From Pleurocapsa minor GSE-CHR-MK 17-07R (GTDB lineage Bacteria; Chloroflexota; Anaerolineae; Aggregatilineales; Phototrophicaceae), in contig JAHHHY010000001.1 of the NCBI GenBank assembly GCA_019359125.1, positions 186,001 to 250,000 of the forward strand: a stretch of 64,000 bases of DNA. The letters are read 5' to 3'. The notes under the pieces are model-generated. The model saw nothing but the letters and a program-made list of their open reading frames with translations, did not search any database and was not told where the DNA came from. Positions 1-7,985 of the stretch are shown in pieces (within the stretch, counting starts at the first letter, position 1; each line of letters begins with the position of its first letter). Position numbers and translations under genes: made by a program.

Positions 1-652
1 TCGATTCTGCTGCGGCGTGCCACACGTGTGTATTGCTGGTATTCAGTGATGCGATCAGCGACGGCATGCAGCTGGCATCGCCAATCTGACCCAGCGCGAC
101 CGCCGACGAAAACCGGACAAATTCGCTGTCGTCCGTCAGCAGGGCATACTCCAGCCCATCGAGCGCCGCCGCCGAGCGAATCAATCCCAGCGACTCGGCC
201 GCCGCATAACGCACATAGCTGTTTTCGTCGGCCGACAGCGCCTCCAGCAGCTCCGGGATAGCCTGTTCGCTGCCGAGGGTGCCCAGGGCCTTGGCCGCCT
301 CCCAGCGCACATAGCTGTTCTCGTCGCCCACCAGCACGGCGACTACGGGCGCAACCACTGGCTCCGTGCCGATGGCGGCAAGTGCGCGAACCGCCATGCG
401 GCGCACATGCCTGCTGGTATCGCTCAGCGTCTGAGCAATCGGCTGAATTGCCCAGGTGTTGCCAGACTTGCCAATATGCGTGATGACGGTCGCACGAATT
501 TCATTGTCGCTGTGGTGCAGGGCTTCAATCAGGCCCGCGCGTGCGCGCTCGTCGGACAGTGATGCCAGCCGATACGCCGCGTGGCGTGCCTTGCTGCGGT
601 CAGTGCCATGCAGATCTACCAGAAGCTGATTGATCAGGGCGCCATCTGCCAT
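1..652 (-). CDS. HEAT-repeat protein, C-terminus cut by window edge
   Basis: The reverse strand is open from an ATG at 652 to the window edge (217 codons). A GGAGG ribosome site lies just upstream. The translation begins MADGALINQLLVDLHG and continues as tandem repeats of about 31 residues. They carry the HEAT/PBS-lyase pattern of two short helices, e.g. YVRWEAAKALGTLG, YVRYAAAESLGLI and FVRFSSAVALGQIG. Such repeats form protein-binding solenoids and do not predict a reaction. The two repeats starting DENSYVR are nearly identical, suggesting recent internal duplication. No signal peptide is seen, so it is probably cytoplasmic. It is divergent from the marR gene with about 126 bp between them. 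The partner and function are unknown. Confidence 0.85.
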   Translation of the reverse strand, partial: MADGALINQLLVDLHGTDRSKARHAAYRLASLSDERARAGLIEALHHSDNEIRATVITHIGKSGNTWAIQPIAQTLSDTSRHVRRMAVRALAAIGTEPVVAPVVAVLVGDENSYVRWEAAKALGTLGSEQAIPELLEALSADENSYVRYAAAESLGLIRSAAALDGLEYALLTDDSEFVRFSSAVALGQIGDASCMPSLIASLNTSNTHVWHAAAES

Positions 653-709
653 AGTGCCTCCATTCAACTATCCTCACCCTTTGTGCAGGTGATTCGCGCA
701 TCAACTCTG

Positions 710-739
710 TTGACAAGTATAGCATGAGAGGTGTATCGT
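710..739 (+). promoter_or_regulatory. Probable promoter of the marR-ABC operon
   Basis: A perfect -35 TTGACA (710-715) is followed 18 bp later by TATCGT (734-739), a 4/6 match to the -10 box. The predicted transcription start falls on the tandem palindromes that follow, so a protein bound there would block initiation. Assigned by eye only. Confidence 0.45.
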
Positions 740-746
740 TGAAACG

Positions 747-772
747 CAAATGATTTGTTGGCAAATGATTTG
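747..772. promoter_or_regulatory. Tandem palindromic operators, likely MarR autoregulatory sites
   Basis: The 11-bp palindrome CAAATGATTTG (5-bp arms around a central G) occurs twice, at 747-757 and 762-772, with centres 15 bp apart. The second copy ends 6 bp before the marR ATG. MarR dimers bind short palindromes near their own promoters, so autoregulation and control of the downstream exporter is the simplest reading. Binding itself is inferred. Confidence 0.6.
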
Positions 773-778
773 GATCCA

Positions 779-1309
779 ATGAATAACGACAGCATCACAG
801 CACTGACGGCCGAGATACGCATCATGATTATGCTGCTGTCAAAGTCGCTCGTGCGCATGACGCAGGACAATCTGCGCGAAAAGGGCGTCTCGATCAGCAT
901 GATGCAGGTTGGGCTGGTGCGCGCTATCAGCCGCCACAACTTCACCATCAGTGAGCTGAGCAAGCTGTTTGTGCTTGATCCGTCCACGCTGGTGCCGCTG
1001 GTGGATGACCTGGAGCGCAAAGGTCTGATCACACGCACGAAAGACCCGAACGATCGCCGGCGTACGCCGCTGGTGGTGACGCCAGCTGGTTCTGACCTGC
1101 TTCGTGAGGCGGATGTGGCGCATGAAACCCCGGAGATGCTGACTGCCATCGAGTCGATGGGCGTGGACCAGGCGCGGCGGCTGGCTGGCCTGCTGGGCGA
1201 GCTGATGCAGCATATCCCGGAAGCCCACGAGGCCATGTGTGCCGCGCACGAGCATCTGCGCACGAGCCTGAGCACGCAAAACCCTTCATCTGAAAATAAC
1301 CCTTCATAA
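779..1309 (+). CDS. MarR-family transcriptional regulator
   Basis: A 176-residue winged-helix regulator of normal MarR length. The core shows the family pattern: a helix-turn-helix region (FTISELSKLFVLDPSTLVPLVD) followed by ERKGLITRTKDPNDRRRTPLVVTPAG, where DPNDRR is the typical wing DxRxR motif. I chose ATG 779; an upstream in-frame TTG at 755 would place the start inside the operator palindromes and has no ribosome site. The gene lies 61 bp upstream of two ABC-exporter genes on the same strand, the usual layout for a ligand-responsive repressor of a drug efflux pump. The ligand cannot be told from sequence. Confidence 0.9.
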   Translation: MNNDSITALTAEIRIMIMLLSKSLVRMTQDNLREKGVSISMMQVGLVRAISRHNFTISELSKLFVLDPSTLVPLVDDLERKGLITRTKDPNDRRRTPLVVTPAGSDLLREADVAHETPEMLTAIESMGVDQARRLAGLLGELMQHIPEAHEAMCAAHEHLRTSLSTQNPSSENNPS

Positions 1310-1370
1310 ACATGTGTTCGACAGCCATATAGCAGCAGCGCGCAGATGGTGCGCGCCCAGGGGGTGACAC

Positions 1371-3293
1371 TTGCAAGCACAGGCAGCAAGTCCAGTTTCA
1401 GGAAGGCGAGGCCGCGGGGCAGCGCCGAAAGCGGGTCCGGGGGGATTGGCGCGTTCAATCCGCTACCTCGGCAAGCAGCGCAATTATGCCATTGTGGCGT
1501 ATATCGCGCTGATTATCGCGTCGCTGGCACAGCTTGCCGTGCCGCGTCTGACCCAGATGATGATTACGGCCGTTACGGAAGGCTTCATCGCCAGCCTGCC
1601 GCCGATCCAGCGCACGTTTGCGGCTGCCCAGCAGGGCTATACCGCCGAGCAGCTCGCCAGCTTCGAGGCCAATTCGCAGAACGCGCTGATTCTGGCGTCG
1701 CTGATTATCGTCGGCTTCGCGATTATCCGCGGCATCTTCTCGTTCGTGCAGGCCTTTTACTCCGAGAAGATGAGCCAGGGCATCGCCTTTGACATGCGCA
1801 ACGAGCTATTTACCAAGCTCCAGCGCCTGTCGTTTAGCTACTACGACCGCAATCAGACCGGTCAGCTGATGATTCGCGCCACGGACGACGTGGAAAAGGT
1901 TCGTTTATTCCTGGCGCAGGGCCTGGTTCTGGCGTTGCAGGCGCTGGTGCTGCTGGTGGCGACGTTGCTCATCCTGTTCCTGACAAACTGGCAGTTGACG
2001 CTCGTCATCCTGCCGATTCTGCCGGCTGCCATTGTGCTGTTTGGCGTGTTTGGCAAGATCAGCCAGCCGCTGTTCATCGAGGTGCAGAAGCGTATTTCCG
2101 CCTTGAACACCGTGCTGCAGGAAAACCTGGCGGGCATAAAGGTGGTCAAGGCCTTCACGCGTGAACGGCATGAGGCAAAGCGTTTTGACCGCACCGCTGT
2201 GGACCTTTATGCACAGCAGGTGAAGGTCTCGCGTACGTTCGCCTTCCTGTTCCCTGTCATCTTCCTGCTGGCGCAGATCGGCCAGGCGGCGCTGCTGTAT
2301 GTCGCCGGTCGCGGCATCATCGCCGGGGATGTCACGCTGGGCGTGTATCAGGAATTCAGCCTGTACGTGATTTACCTGTTCTTCCCGCTGGGACAGCTGG
2401 GCTTCATCATCTCGCTGATGGCGCAGGCCAGCGCATCGGCCACCCGCGTGTTCGAGATTCTGGATGCCAAGGCGGACGTGGCCAATCGCCCGAACGCGAC
2501 CGAATTGCCTTCGATCCAGGGTGAAGTTGAATTCAAAAATGTCACGTTCAAATACTTTGGTTCTGGCGACCCGGTGCTGAAGGATGTCAGCTTTGCCGCG
2601 AAGCCAGGGCAGACAATCGCGCTGCTGGGCGGCACCGGCAGCGGCAAGACCACGATCATCAACCTGCTGCCGCGTTTTTACGACGTGAGCGAAGGTGCTG
2701 TGCTGATCGACGGCAAAGATGTGCGCGACGTCACGATTGACAGCCTGCGCTCGCAGATTGGTATCGTGCTGCAGGAAACCAACCTGTTCAGCGGCTCGAT
2801 TCGCGACAACATCGCGTTTGGCCGGCCGGATGCCAGTGATGAAGAAGTGATTGCAGCGGCGAAGGCTGCGGCTGCCGATGACTTCATCACAACCTTCCCC
2901 GAAGGTTATGACACCCCGGTGGGCGAGCGCGGTACCACGCTTTCAGGTGGCCAGAAGCAGCGTATCGCCATCGCGCGCGCGCTGCTGCTTGATCCGCGCC
3001 TGCTGATCCTGGACGATTCCACCAGCAGCGTTGACCTGATGACCGAATCGAAAATTCAGAAGGCGCTCGACCTGCTGATGAAGGGGCGCACCAGTTTCGT
3101 AATCGCACAGCGCATCACCACTGTGCTGAATGCCGATCAGATCATCGTGCTGGATAAGGGCCAGGTGGTCGCGGTCGGAAAGCATCACGATCTGATGGAA
3201 GACAGCGCGATCTATGCTGAAATTTACAACTCGCAGCTGGTGGGCGATGTTGCAGTCGAAGAAGTATTGCCCGAGACGGCGCAAGGGAACTAA
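1371..3293 (+). CDS. ABC exporter half-transporter, degenerate ATPase subunit
   Basis: 640 residues: an N-terminal six-helix ABC transmembrane domain (about residues 40-340) followed by a nucleotide-binding domain. Walker A is GGTGSGKTT and the signature is LSGGQKQR. The Walker B region reads LILDDSTSSVD, with Asp549 where the catalytic Glu normally sits, and the switch His is replaced by Gln580 (IAQR). This pattern is known for the degenerate subunit of heterodimeric exporters such as TM287/288, BmrCD and LmrCD. The start is a TTG preceded by a GGGGG-rich stretch; no in-frame ATG or GTG lies nearby. It is 21 bp upstream of its partner. Substrate is unknown; drug or lipid export is typical. 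Confidence 0.9.
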   Translation: MQAQAASPVSGRRGRGAAPKAGPGGLARSIRYLGKQRNYAIVAYIALIIASLAQLAVPRLTQMMITAVTEGFIASLPPIQRTFAAAQQGYTAEQLASFEANSQNALILASLIIVGFAIIRGIFSFVQAFYSEKMSQGIAFDMRNELFTKLQRLSFSYYDRNQTGQLMIRATDDVEKVRLFLAQGLVLALQALVLLVATLLILFLTNWQLTLVILPILPAAIVLFGVFGKISQPLFIEVQKRISALNTVLQENLAGIKVVKAFTRERHEAKRFDRTAVDLYAQQVKVSRTFAFLFPVIFLLAQIGQAALLYVAGRGIIAGDVTLGVYQEFSLYVIYLFFPLGQLGFIISLMAQASASATRVFEILDAKADVANRPNATELPSIQGEVEFKNVTFKYFGSGDPVLKDVSFAAKPGQTIALLGGTGSGKTTIINLLPRFYDVSEGAVLIDGKDVRDVTIDSLRSQIGIVLQETNLFSGSIRDNIAFGRPDASDEEVIAAAKAAAADDFITTFPEGYDTPVGERGTTLSGGQKQRIAIARALLLDPRLLILDDSTSSVDLMTESKIQKALDLLMKGRTSFVIAQRITTVLNADQIIVLDKGQVVAVGKHHDLMEDSAIYAEIYNSQLVGDVAVEEVLPETAQGN

Positions 3294-3314
3294 TCCCACG
3301 GGAGGATAGCAACT

Positions 3315-5210
3315 ATGATGGGTGGACTGGACGGCGCGCGCCGTCTGTTTGAGAGTGATGTCAGCAAGCCAAAGTCGGTCAGCGAGACGCTGCGCCGCTT
3401 CTGGGGCTACTTTTCGAAGTACTGGTATGGGCTGGGTCTGGCCCTGCTGCTGATCGTGGCCAGCACGTGGACGCAGGTCGTCTCGCCGGACTATATCGGC
3501 CAGGCGGTGGACTGCTATCTGTTCCCGAATCCGATGACGCCGGATGCGTGCTGGTACACCGATATCGGGGCCGATGCGCCGCTTGAGGAAAAACTGTCCG
3601 GGCTGACTGGCCTGGTCGCCATTCTGGTGGGGCTGTATGTGGCTGGCTCGATCATCACTGGCCTGTCGTTTTTCGTGATGTCGCGCACCGGACAGCGCGT
3701 GCTGCTGAATATCCGAACGGACCTGTTCAAGAAGTTGCAGAACCAGACGTTGGGATACTATGCCGAGAATGAGTCGGGCAATCTGATGAGCCGCCTGACC
3801 AGCGACACCGACACGATTCAGCAGGTGTTCAGCTTCGCGCTCGTCAGCGTGGTCAGCGGCTTCCTGCTGATGCTGTGGATCGGCGTGAAGATGCTGCAGG
3901 CCAACTGGATTTACGCGCTGCTCAGCCTGGCGGTCGTGCCGATTATGTATGTCGCCACGGTGTACTTCTCCGGCCAGGCGCGTAAGGCCTTCCGCAAGAG
4001 CCGCCAGGAAATGGGCTCTGTGAATGCCAATCTTCAGGAGAGCATCGCCGGCATGCGCGAAGTGCAGGCCTTCAACCGCGAGGAAGAATCCATTGAAAAC
4101 TTCCGCGCCACGAATGCCGCCAACCGTGACGCCAATGTGCGCGCCTCGGCCTTCACCAGCGCTCTGAACCCGACGCTGGAGGCGCTGGGCTATGTGGCCA
4201 TCGCTGTAGTCGTGGTAGTGGGCGGTCTGTCGGTCATCAATAACCAGCCGCTGCTGGGCATCGGCACCGCCGTCATCAGCCTTGGCACGGTATTCGCCTT
4301 CCTGCAGTACGTGCAGCGCTTCAACCAGCCGATTCAGCAGATCGCCGTACTGTGGACCAACCTGCAAAGCGCGATCGCGGGTGGCGAGCGTATTTTCAGC
4401 CTGCTGGATGCGGACATAGATATTGTAGACAAGCCCAATGCGCGCCAGATGCCGCAGATTCAGGGCAAGGTCGTATTCAATAACGTGACCTCGGCCTACA
4501 AGCCGGGTGAGCTGGTGCTCAAGGGCGTCAGTTTTGAGGCAGATCCCGGCCAGATGATCGCGATTGTTGGGCCCACGGGCGCTGGCAAGACCACCATCAT
4601 CAACATGATTCCGCGCTTCTATGATGTCATCGAAGGCACTGTGACCATCGACGGTGTCGATGTGCGCGATGTGACGATGGAAAGCCTGCGCGCCCAGATC
4701 GGCATCGTGCTGCAGGACACCTATCTGTTCAGCGACACGGTGATGAACAACATCCGCTATGGCCGCCTGGACGCGACCGACGAAGAAGTGATCGCGGCTG
4801 CCAGAATGGTCTCGGCGGACACGTTTATTGAGCGACTGCCTGAAAAGTATGAGACGGTGCTGGGCGAGCGCGGCTCCGGCCTCAGCCAGGGCCAGCGCCA
4901 GCTCATCGCCATCGCCCGCGTCGCCCTGATGAACCCGCGCATCCTGATTCTGGATGAGGCGACCAGCAGTGTGGACACGCGCACCGAGCGCCTGATTCAG
5001 AAGGCCTTCGAGCGCATCATGGAAGGTCGCACCACGTTCGTGATCGCGCACCGCCTGAGCACCATCCGCAATGCCAATAACGTGCTGCTGCTGCGCGACG
5101 GCGTGATCGTGGAATCCGGCACGCACCATGAGCTGCTGGAACAGAAGGGCGCATACTACGAGCTGTATATGAGCCAGTTCCGCCACGAGGAAACGGCCGA
5201 GGCGGTCTAG
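3315..5210 (+). CDS. ABC exporter half-transporter, catalytically complete subunit
   Basis: 631 residues with a transmembrane domain (about 30-340) and an ATPase domain. Walker A is VGPTGAGKTT, Walker B is LILDEATSSVD with the catalytic Glu548, and the switch histidine is His579 (IAHR). The signature motif is LSQGQ rather than LSGGQ. In heterodimeric exporters the deviant signature pairs with the deviant Walker B of the partner to make the non-hydrolysing site, so the two genes complement each other exactly. Residues about 60-95 form an extra extracytoplasmic loop between the first two helices with two Cys residues (DCYLF, DACWY). The ATG follows a GGGAGGA ribosome site. It is translated with the preceding gene and ends at a terminator. 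Confidence 0.92.
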   Translation: MMGGLDGARRLFESDVSKPKSVSETLRRFWGYFSKYWYGLGLALLLIVASTWTQVVSPDYIGQAVDCYLFPNPMTPDACWYTDIGADAPLEEKLSGLTGLVAILVGLYVAGSIITGLSFFVMSRTGQRVLLNIRTDLFKKLQNQTLGYYAENESGNLMSRLTSDTDTIQQVFSFALVSVVSGFLLMLWIGVKMLQANWIYALLSLAVVPIMYVATVYFSGQARKAFRKSRQEMGSVNANLQESIAGMREVQAFNREEESIENFRATNAANRDANVRASAFTSALNPTLEALGYVAIAVVVVVGGLSVINNQPLLGIGTAVISLGTVFAFLQYVQRFNQPIQQIAVLWTNLQSAIAGGERIFSLLDADIDIVDKPNARQMPQIQGKVVFNNVTSAYKPGELVLKGVSFEADPGQMIAIVGPTGAGKTTIINMIPRFYDVIEGTVTIDGVDVRDVTMESLRAQIGIVLQDTYLFSDTVMNNIRYGRLDATDEEVIAAARMVSADTFIERLPEKYETVLGERGSGLSQGQRQLIAIARVALMNPRILILDEATSSVDTRTERLIQKAFERIMEGRTTFVIAHRLSTIRNANNVLLLRDGVIVESGTHHELLEQKGAYYELYMSQFRHEETAEAV

Positions 5211-5241
5211 CCGACACAGCGAACACAACAAAGCGTCAATG

Positions 5242-5278
5242 ACGGCCATAGTGAATTTTGCTGTGGCCGTTTTGTTTT
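5242..5278 (+). terminator. Rho-independent terminator after the ABC exporter
   Basis: A 10-bp stem (ACGGCCATAG with CTGTGGCCGT, one mismatch) around a 9-base loop is followed by a T-rich run (TTTTGTTTT). It closes the marR-ABC operon. Confidence 0.8.
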
Positions 5279-5346
5279 CGAACGGCACATGAGCATTTCA
5301 GAAAAAACGACCGCATTTTGGTTTGGCAAAGCCGATAATCAGGGAT

Positions 5347-6387
5347 ATGACTGCAAATATTGAATTGACTGAGCGCGGCTTATACTGCCCGCAGGGCGAC
5401 TTCTATATCGACCCGTGGCGACCTGTGCCGCGTGCCGTCGTCACCCATGCCCACGCTGACCATCTGACGAGCGGCTGCGGGCGTTATCTGGTCTCGCGCG
5501 CGGGCGATCGGGTGACGCAGGCTCGCCTGGGTCCTAATGCGAATCGTGTGCAGACTGCCGTATATGGCGAAACGGTCACCATCAACGGCGTGCGCGTCTC
5601 ACTGCATCCGGCCGGGCATATCCTGGGCTCTGCCCAGGTGCGCATTGAGACGGGGGACGGGTTTGTCTCGGTTGTCACCGGGGATTACAAGACCGAACCC
5701 GACGCGACTTGCACGCCCTTTGAGCTGGTGCGCTGCAATTTGTTCGTGACCGAATCGACCTTTGGCCTGCCGATCTATCGCTGGCGGCCGCAGGCGCAGA
5801 TTTTCAGCGAGATCAATGCATGGTGGCGCGCCAATGCCGACGAAGGCAAGCCGAGCATGCTATTTGGTTATGCGCTGGGCAAGGCGCAGCGGCTGCTGGC
5901 CGGGCTGGATGCTACGATTGGCCCAATCCTGACGCATGGCGCGGTTGAACGGATGACGCGTGCGTATCGCGAGAGCGGCGTTTCGCTGCCAGATACGCAC
6001 TATGCGGGCAGCACAGACAAAACGATGTGGGGGCGGGCGATGATTGTCGCGCCGCCATCGGCACGCGGATCGACCTGGCTGCGGAAATTCGGCAATGTGG
6101 GTACCGCGTTTGCGTCTGGCTGGATGCAGATTCGCGGGGCGCGTCGGCAGCGTTCCGTGGATCGCGGCTTCACGCTCAGCGATCATGTCGACTGGCCCGG
6201 CCTGTTGGACGTCATCACTGCGACGGGCGCCGAGACCGTGTATGTGACGCACGGGTACACCTCGGTCGTGGCGCGCTGGCTGAACGAGCACGGCAGGCAG
6301 GCCTTTGTCGTCGAGACGCTGTTTGCGGGTGAACGCGAAGACAGCCCCGATAATCTGGCCGACTACGCGGACGAGGGGGCCGAATGA
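5347..6387 (+). CDS. Ligase-associated DNA exonuclease, metallo-beta-lactamase fold
   Basis: A 346-residue protein of the metallo-beta-lactamase/beta-CASP fold. It carries the metal motif HAHADH near residue 45 and the family-typical N-terminus RGLYCPQGDFYIDPWRPV. It is the first gene of the four-gene ligase-associated DNA-damage-response cluster and is predicted to trim DNA ends before ligation. The ATG at 5347 matches the usual N-terminus; an upstream in-frame TTG at 5323 has no better ribosome site. Its last codons overlap the ligase start by 4 bases (ATGA). The family role comes from general knowledge of this conserved operon; the exact substrate is inferred. Confidence 0.9.
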   Translation: MTANIELTERGLYCPQGDFYIDPWRPVPRAVVTHAHADHLTSGCGRYLVSRAGDRVTQARLGPNANRVQTAVYGETVTINGVRVSLHPAGHILGSAQVRIETGDGFVSVVTGDYKTEPDATCTPFELVRCNLFVTESTFGLPIYRWRPQAQIFSEINAWWRANADEGKPSMLFGYALGKAQRLLAGLDATIGPILTHGAVERMTRAYRESGVSLPDTHYAGSTDKTMWGRAMIVAPPSARGSTWLRKFGNVGTAFASGWMQIRGARRQRSVDRGFTLSDHVDWPGLLDVITATGAETVYVTHGYTSVVARWLNEHGRQAFVVETLFAGEREDSPDNLADYADEGAE

Positions 6388-7985
6388 AAGGGTTTGCTGC
6401 GTTATATGCCGAGCTGGACGCCACCACCAAGACCAATGACAAGGTGGCTGCGCTGGCGCGCTATTTTTCGTCTGCTTCGCCTGAAGATGCCGCGTGGGCG
6501 CTGTATTTCCTCAGCGGACGCCGGATCAAAAACCTGCTGAATTCGCGCAAGCTGCATGCCTGGGCCATCGAGCGGGCGGATGTCCCCGAATGGCTGTTTG
6601 GCGAATGCTACGACGCCGTCGGTGATATTGCCGAGACGATTGCCCATTTGCTGCCCGCGCCGGATCATACGGACGACAGGCCGCTGTCCTGGTGGGTAGA
6701 GACCCGCCTGCTGCCTTTAAAATCTGCCCCGGAGGAGGCCCAGCGCGAGATTATCCTTGAAGCGTGGGACGCGCTGGATGGCGTCGAGCGTTTCGTGTGG
6801 AACAAGCTGATTACGGGCGGGTTTCGCGTGGGCGTGAGCCAGCTGCTGATCACGCGGGCACTGGAAAATGTCACCCGTCTGCCAGGCGCGACGCTGGCGC
6901 ACCGCCTGATGGGCGAATGGCAGCCAGATGCTTCGTTCTGGGCGCAGCTTACGGCGCAGGAGGATGGCGCCGCGCAGATCAGCCGGCCGTATCCGTTCTT
7001 TCTGGCCTACGCCGTCGACGAGGACTTTACAGCGTTGGGCCCGTCGTCCGACTGGCAGGTCGAATGGAAATGGGACGGCATTCGTTCGCAGGTGATCGCG
7101 CGCGGCGGAGATATCTTCATCTGGTCGCGCGGGGAAGAACTGGTGACCGAGCGTTTCCCGGAGATTGCATCGGCGGCCCGTGCGCTGCCAGAGGGCACCG
7201 TCATCGATGGGGAAATCCTGCCCTGGAAGGACGGCCACGTGCTGCCATTTGCCCTGCTGCAACAGCGCATCGGCCGCAAAAACCTGACCAAACGCATCCT
7301 GCAGGATATCCCCGCGGTCGTGCTGGCGTATGATGTGCTGGAGTGGGGTGGCGTCGATATTCGTGAACGTCCACTGGACGAACGGCGAGCGCTGCTGGAT
7401 TCTATCGTCGGCGCGGCGAATAGCCCCAGCCTGCTGATGTCGCCCCTGGTGGGGGCGCAAAGCTGGGACGATCTGGCTGTGCTGATGCGCGATGCCCGCG
7501 CCCGCGGCGTGGAAGGCTTCATGCTCAAGCGCCGTACCAGCCCGTATCGGGTGGGGCGCCAGCGCGGCGACTGGTACAAGTGGAAGGTCAGCCCGCTGAC
7601 CGTGGACGCTGTGCTGGTGTATGCGCAGCGGGGCAGCGGCAAACGCGCCAGCCTGTACACCGATTACACGTTTGCGGTGTGGGACGAAAACCGCCAGTTG
7701 GTGCCGTTTGCCAAGGCCTATTCCGGCCTGACCGATGCCGAGATTCGCCAGGTGGATGCCTATGTGCGGCGCAGCACGATAGAGAAATTTGGCCCGGTGC
7801 GCACGGTGACGCCAGAGCTGGTCTTCGAGCTGGCGTTTGAGGGCATACAGCGGTCGGGGCGCCACAAGTCGGGCATCGCGGTGCGGTTTCCGCGCATCGC
7901 AAACTGGCGCCGCGACAAGTCGATCGAAGAAGCCGATACGCTGGAGACCATTCGCGCCATGCTGCCCCCGGAGTCCGCGGAGTGA
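6384..7985 (+). CDS. ATP-dependent DNA ligase (ligase-associated repair operon)
   Basis: 533 residues: an N-terminal DNA-binding region (about 1-210), the nucleotidyltransferase core and an OB-fold C-terminus. The adenylated lysine is in EWKWDGIR (motif I, KxDG). Motif III-like DGEILPW, motif IV-like EGFMLKR and motif V YKWK follow in the expected order. It is the ATP-dependent type (LigB/LigC-like, sometimes named cisplatin-damage ligase), not the NAD-dependent replicative LigA. It overlaps the exonuclease (ATGA) and the helicase (GTGA) by 4 bases each, so the proteins are made together. Likely role: sealing breaks left by end processing in a dedicated repair pathway. Confidence 0.93.
   Translation: MKGFAALYAELDATTKTNDKVAALARYFSSASPEDAAWALYFLSGRRIKNLLNSRKLHAWAIERADVPEWLFGECYDAVGDIAETIAHLLPAPDHTDDRPLSWWVETRLLPLKSAPEEAQREIILEAWDALDGVERFVWNKLITGGFRVGVSQLLITRALENVTRLPGATLAHRLMGEWQPDASFWAQLTAQEDGAAQISRPYPFFLAYAVDEDFTALGPSSDWQVEWKWDGIRSQVIARGGDIFIWSRGEELVTERFPEIASAARALPEGTVIDGEILPWKDGHVLPFALLQQRIGRKNLTKRILQDIPAVVLAYDVLEWGGVDIRERPLDERRALLDSIVGAANSPSLLMSPLVGAQSWDDLAVLMRDARARGVEGFMLKRRTSPYRVGRQRGDWYKWKVSPLTVDAVLVYAQRGSGKRASLYTDYTFAVWDENRQLVPFAKAYSGLTDAEIRQVDAYVRRSTIEKFGPVRTVTPELVFELAFEGIQRSGRHKSGIAVRFPRIANWRRDKSIEEADTLETIRAMLPPESAE

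Noticed and set aside
664-1458. Minus-strand frames over marR
   Set aside because: Shadow frames; the plus strand has a full MarR protein with its operators.
2943-5288. Long antisense open frame (781 codons) over the ABC exporter
   Set aside because: It is the mirror of GC-rich codon usage. Composition is rich in His, Gln, Arg and Ala with no domain, and the sense strand encodes a complete ABC transporter.
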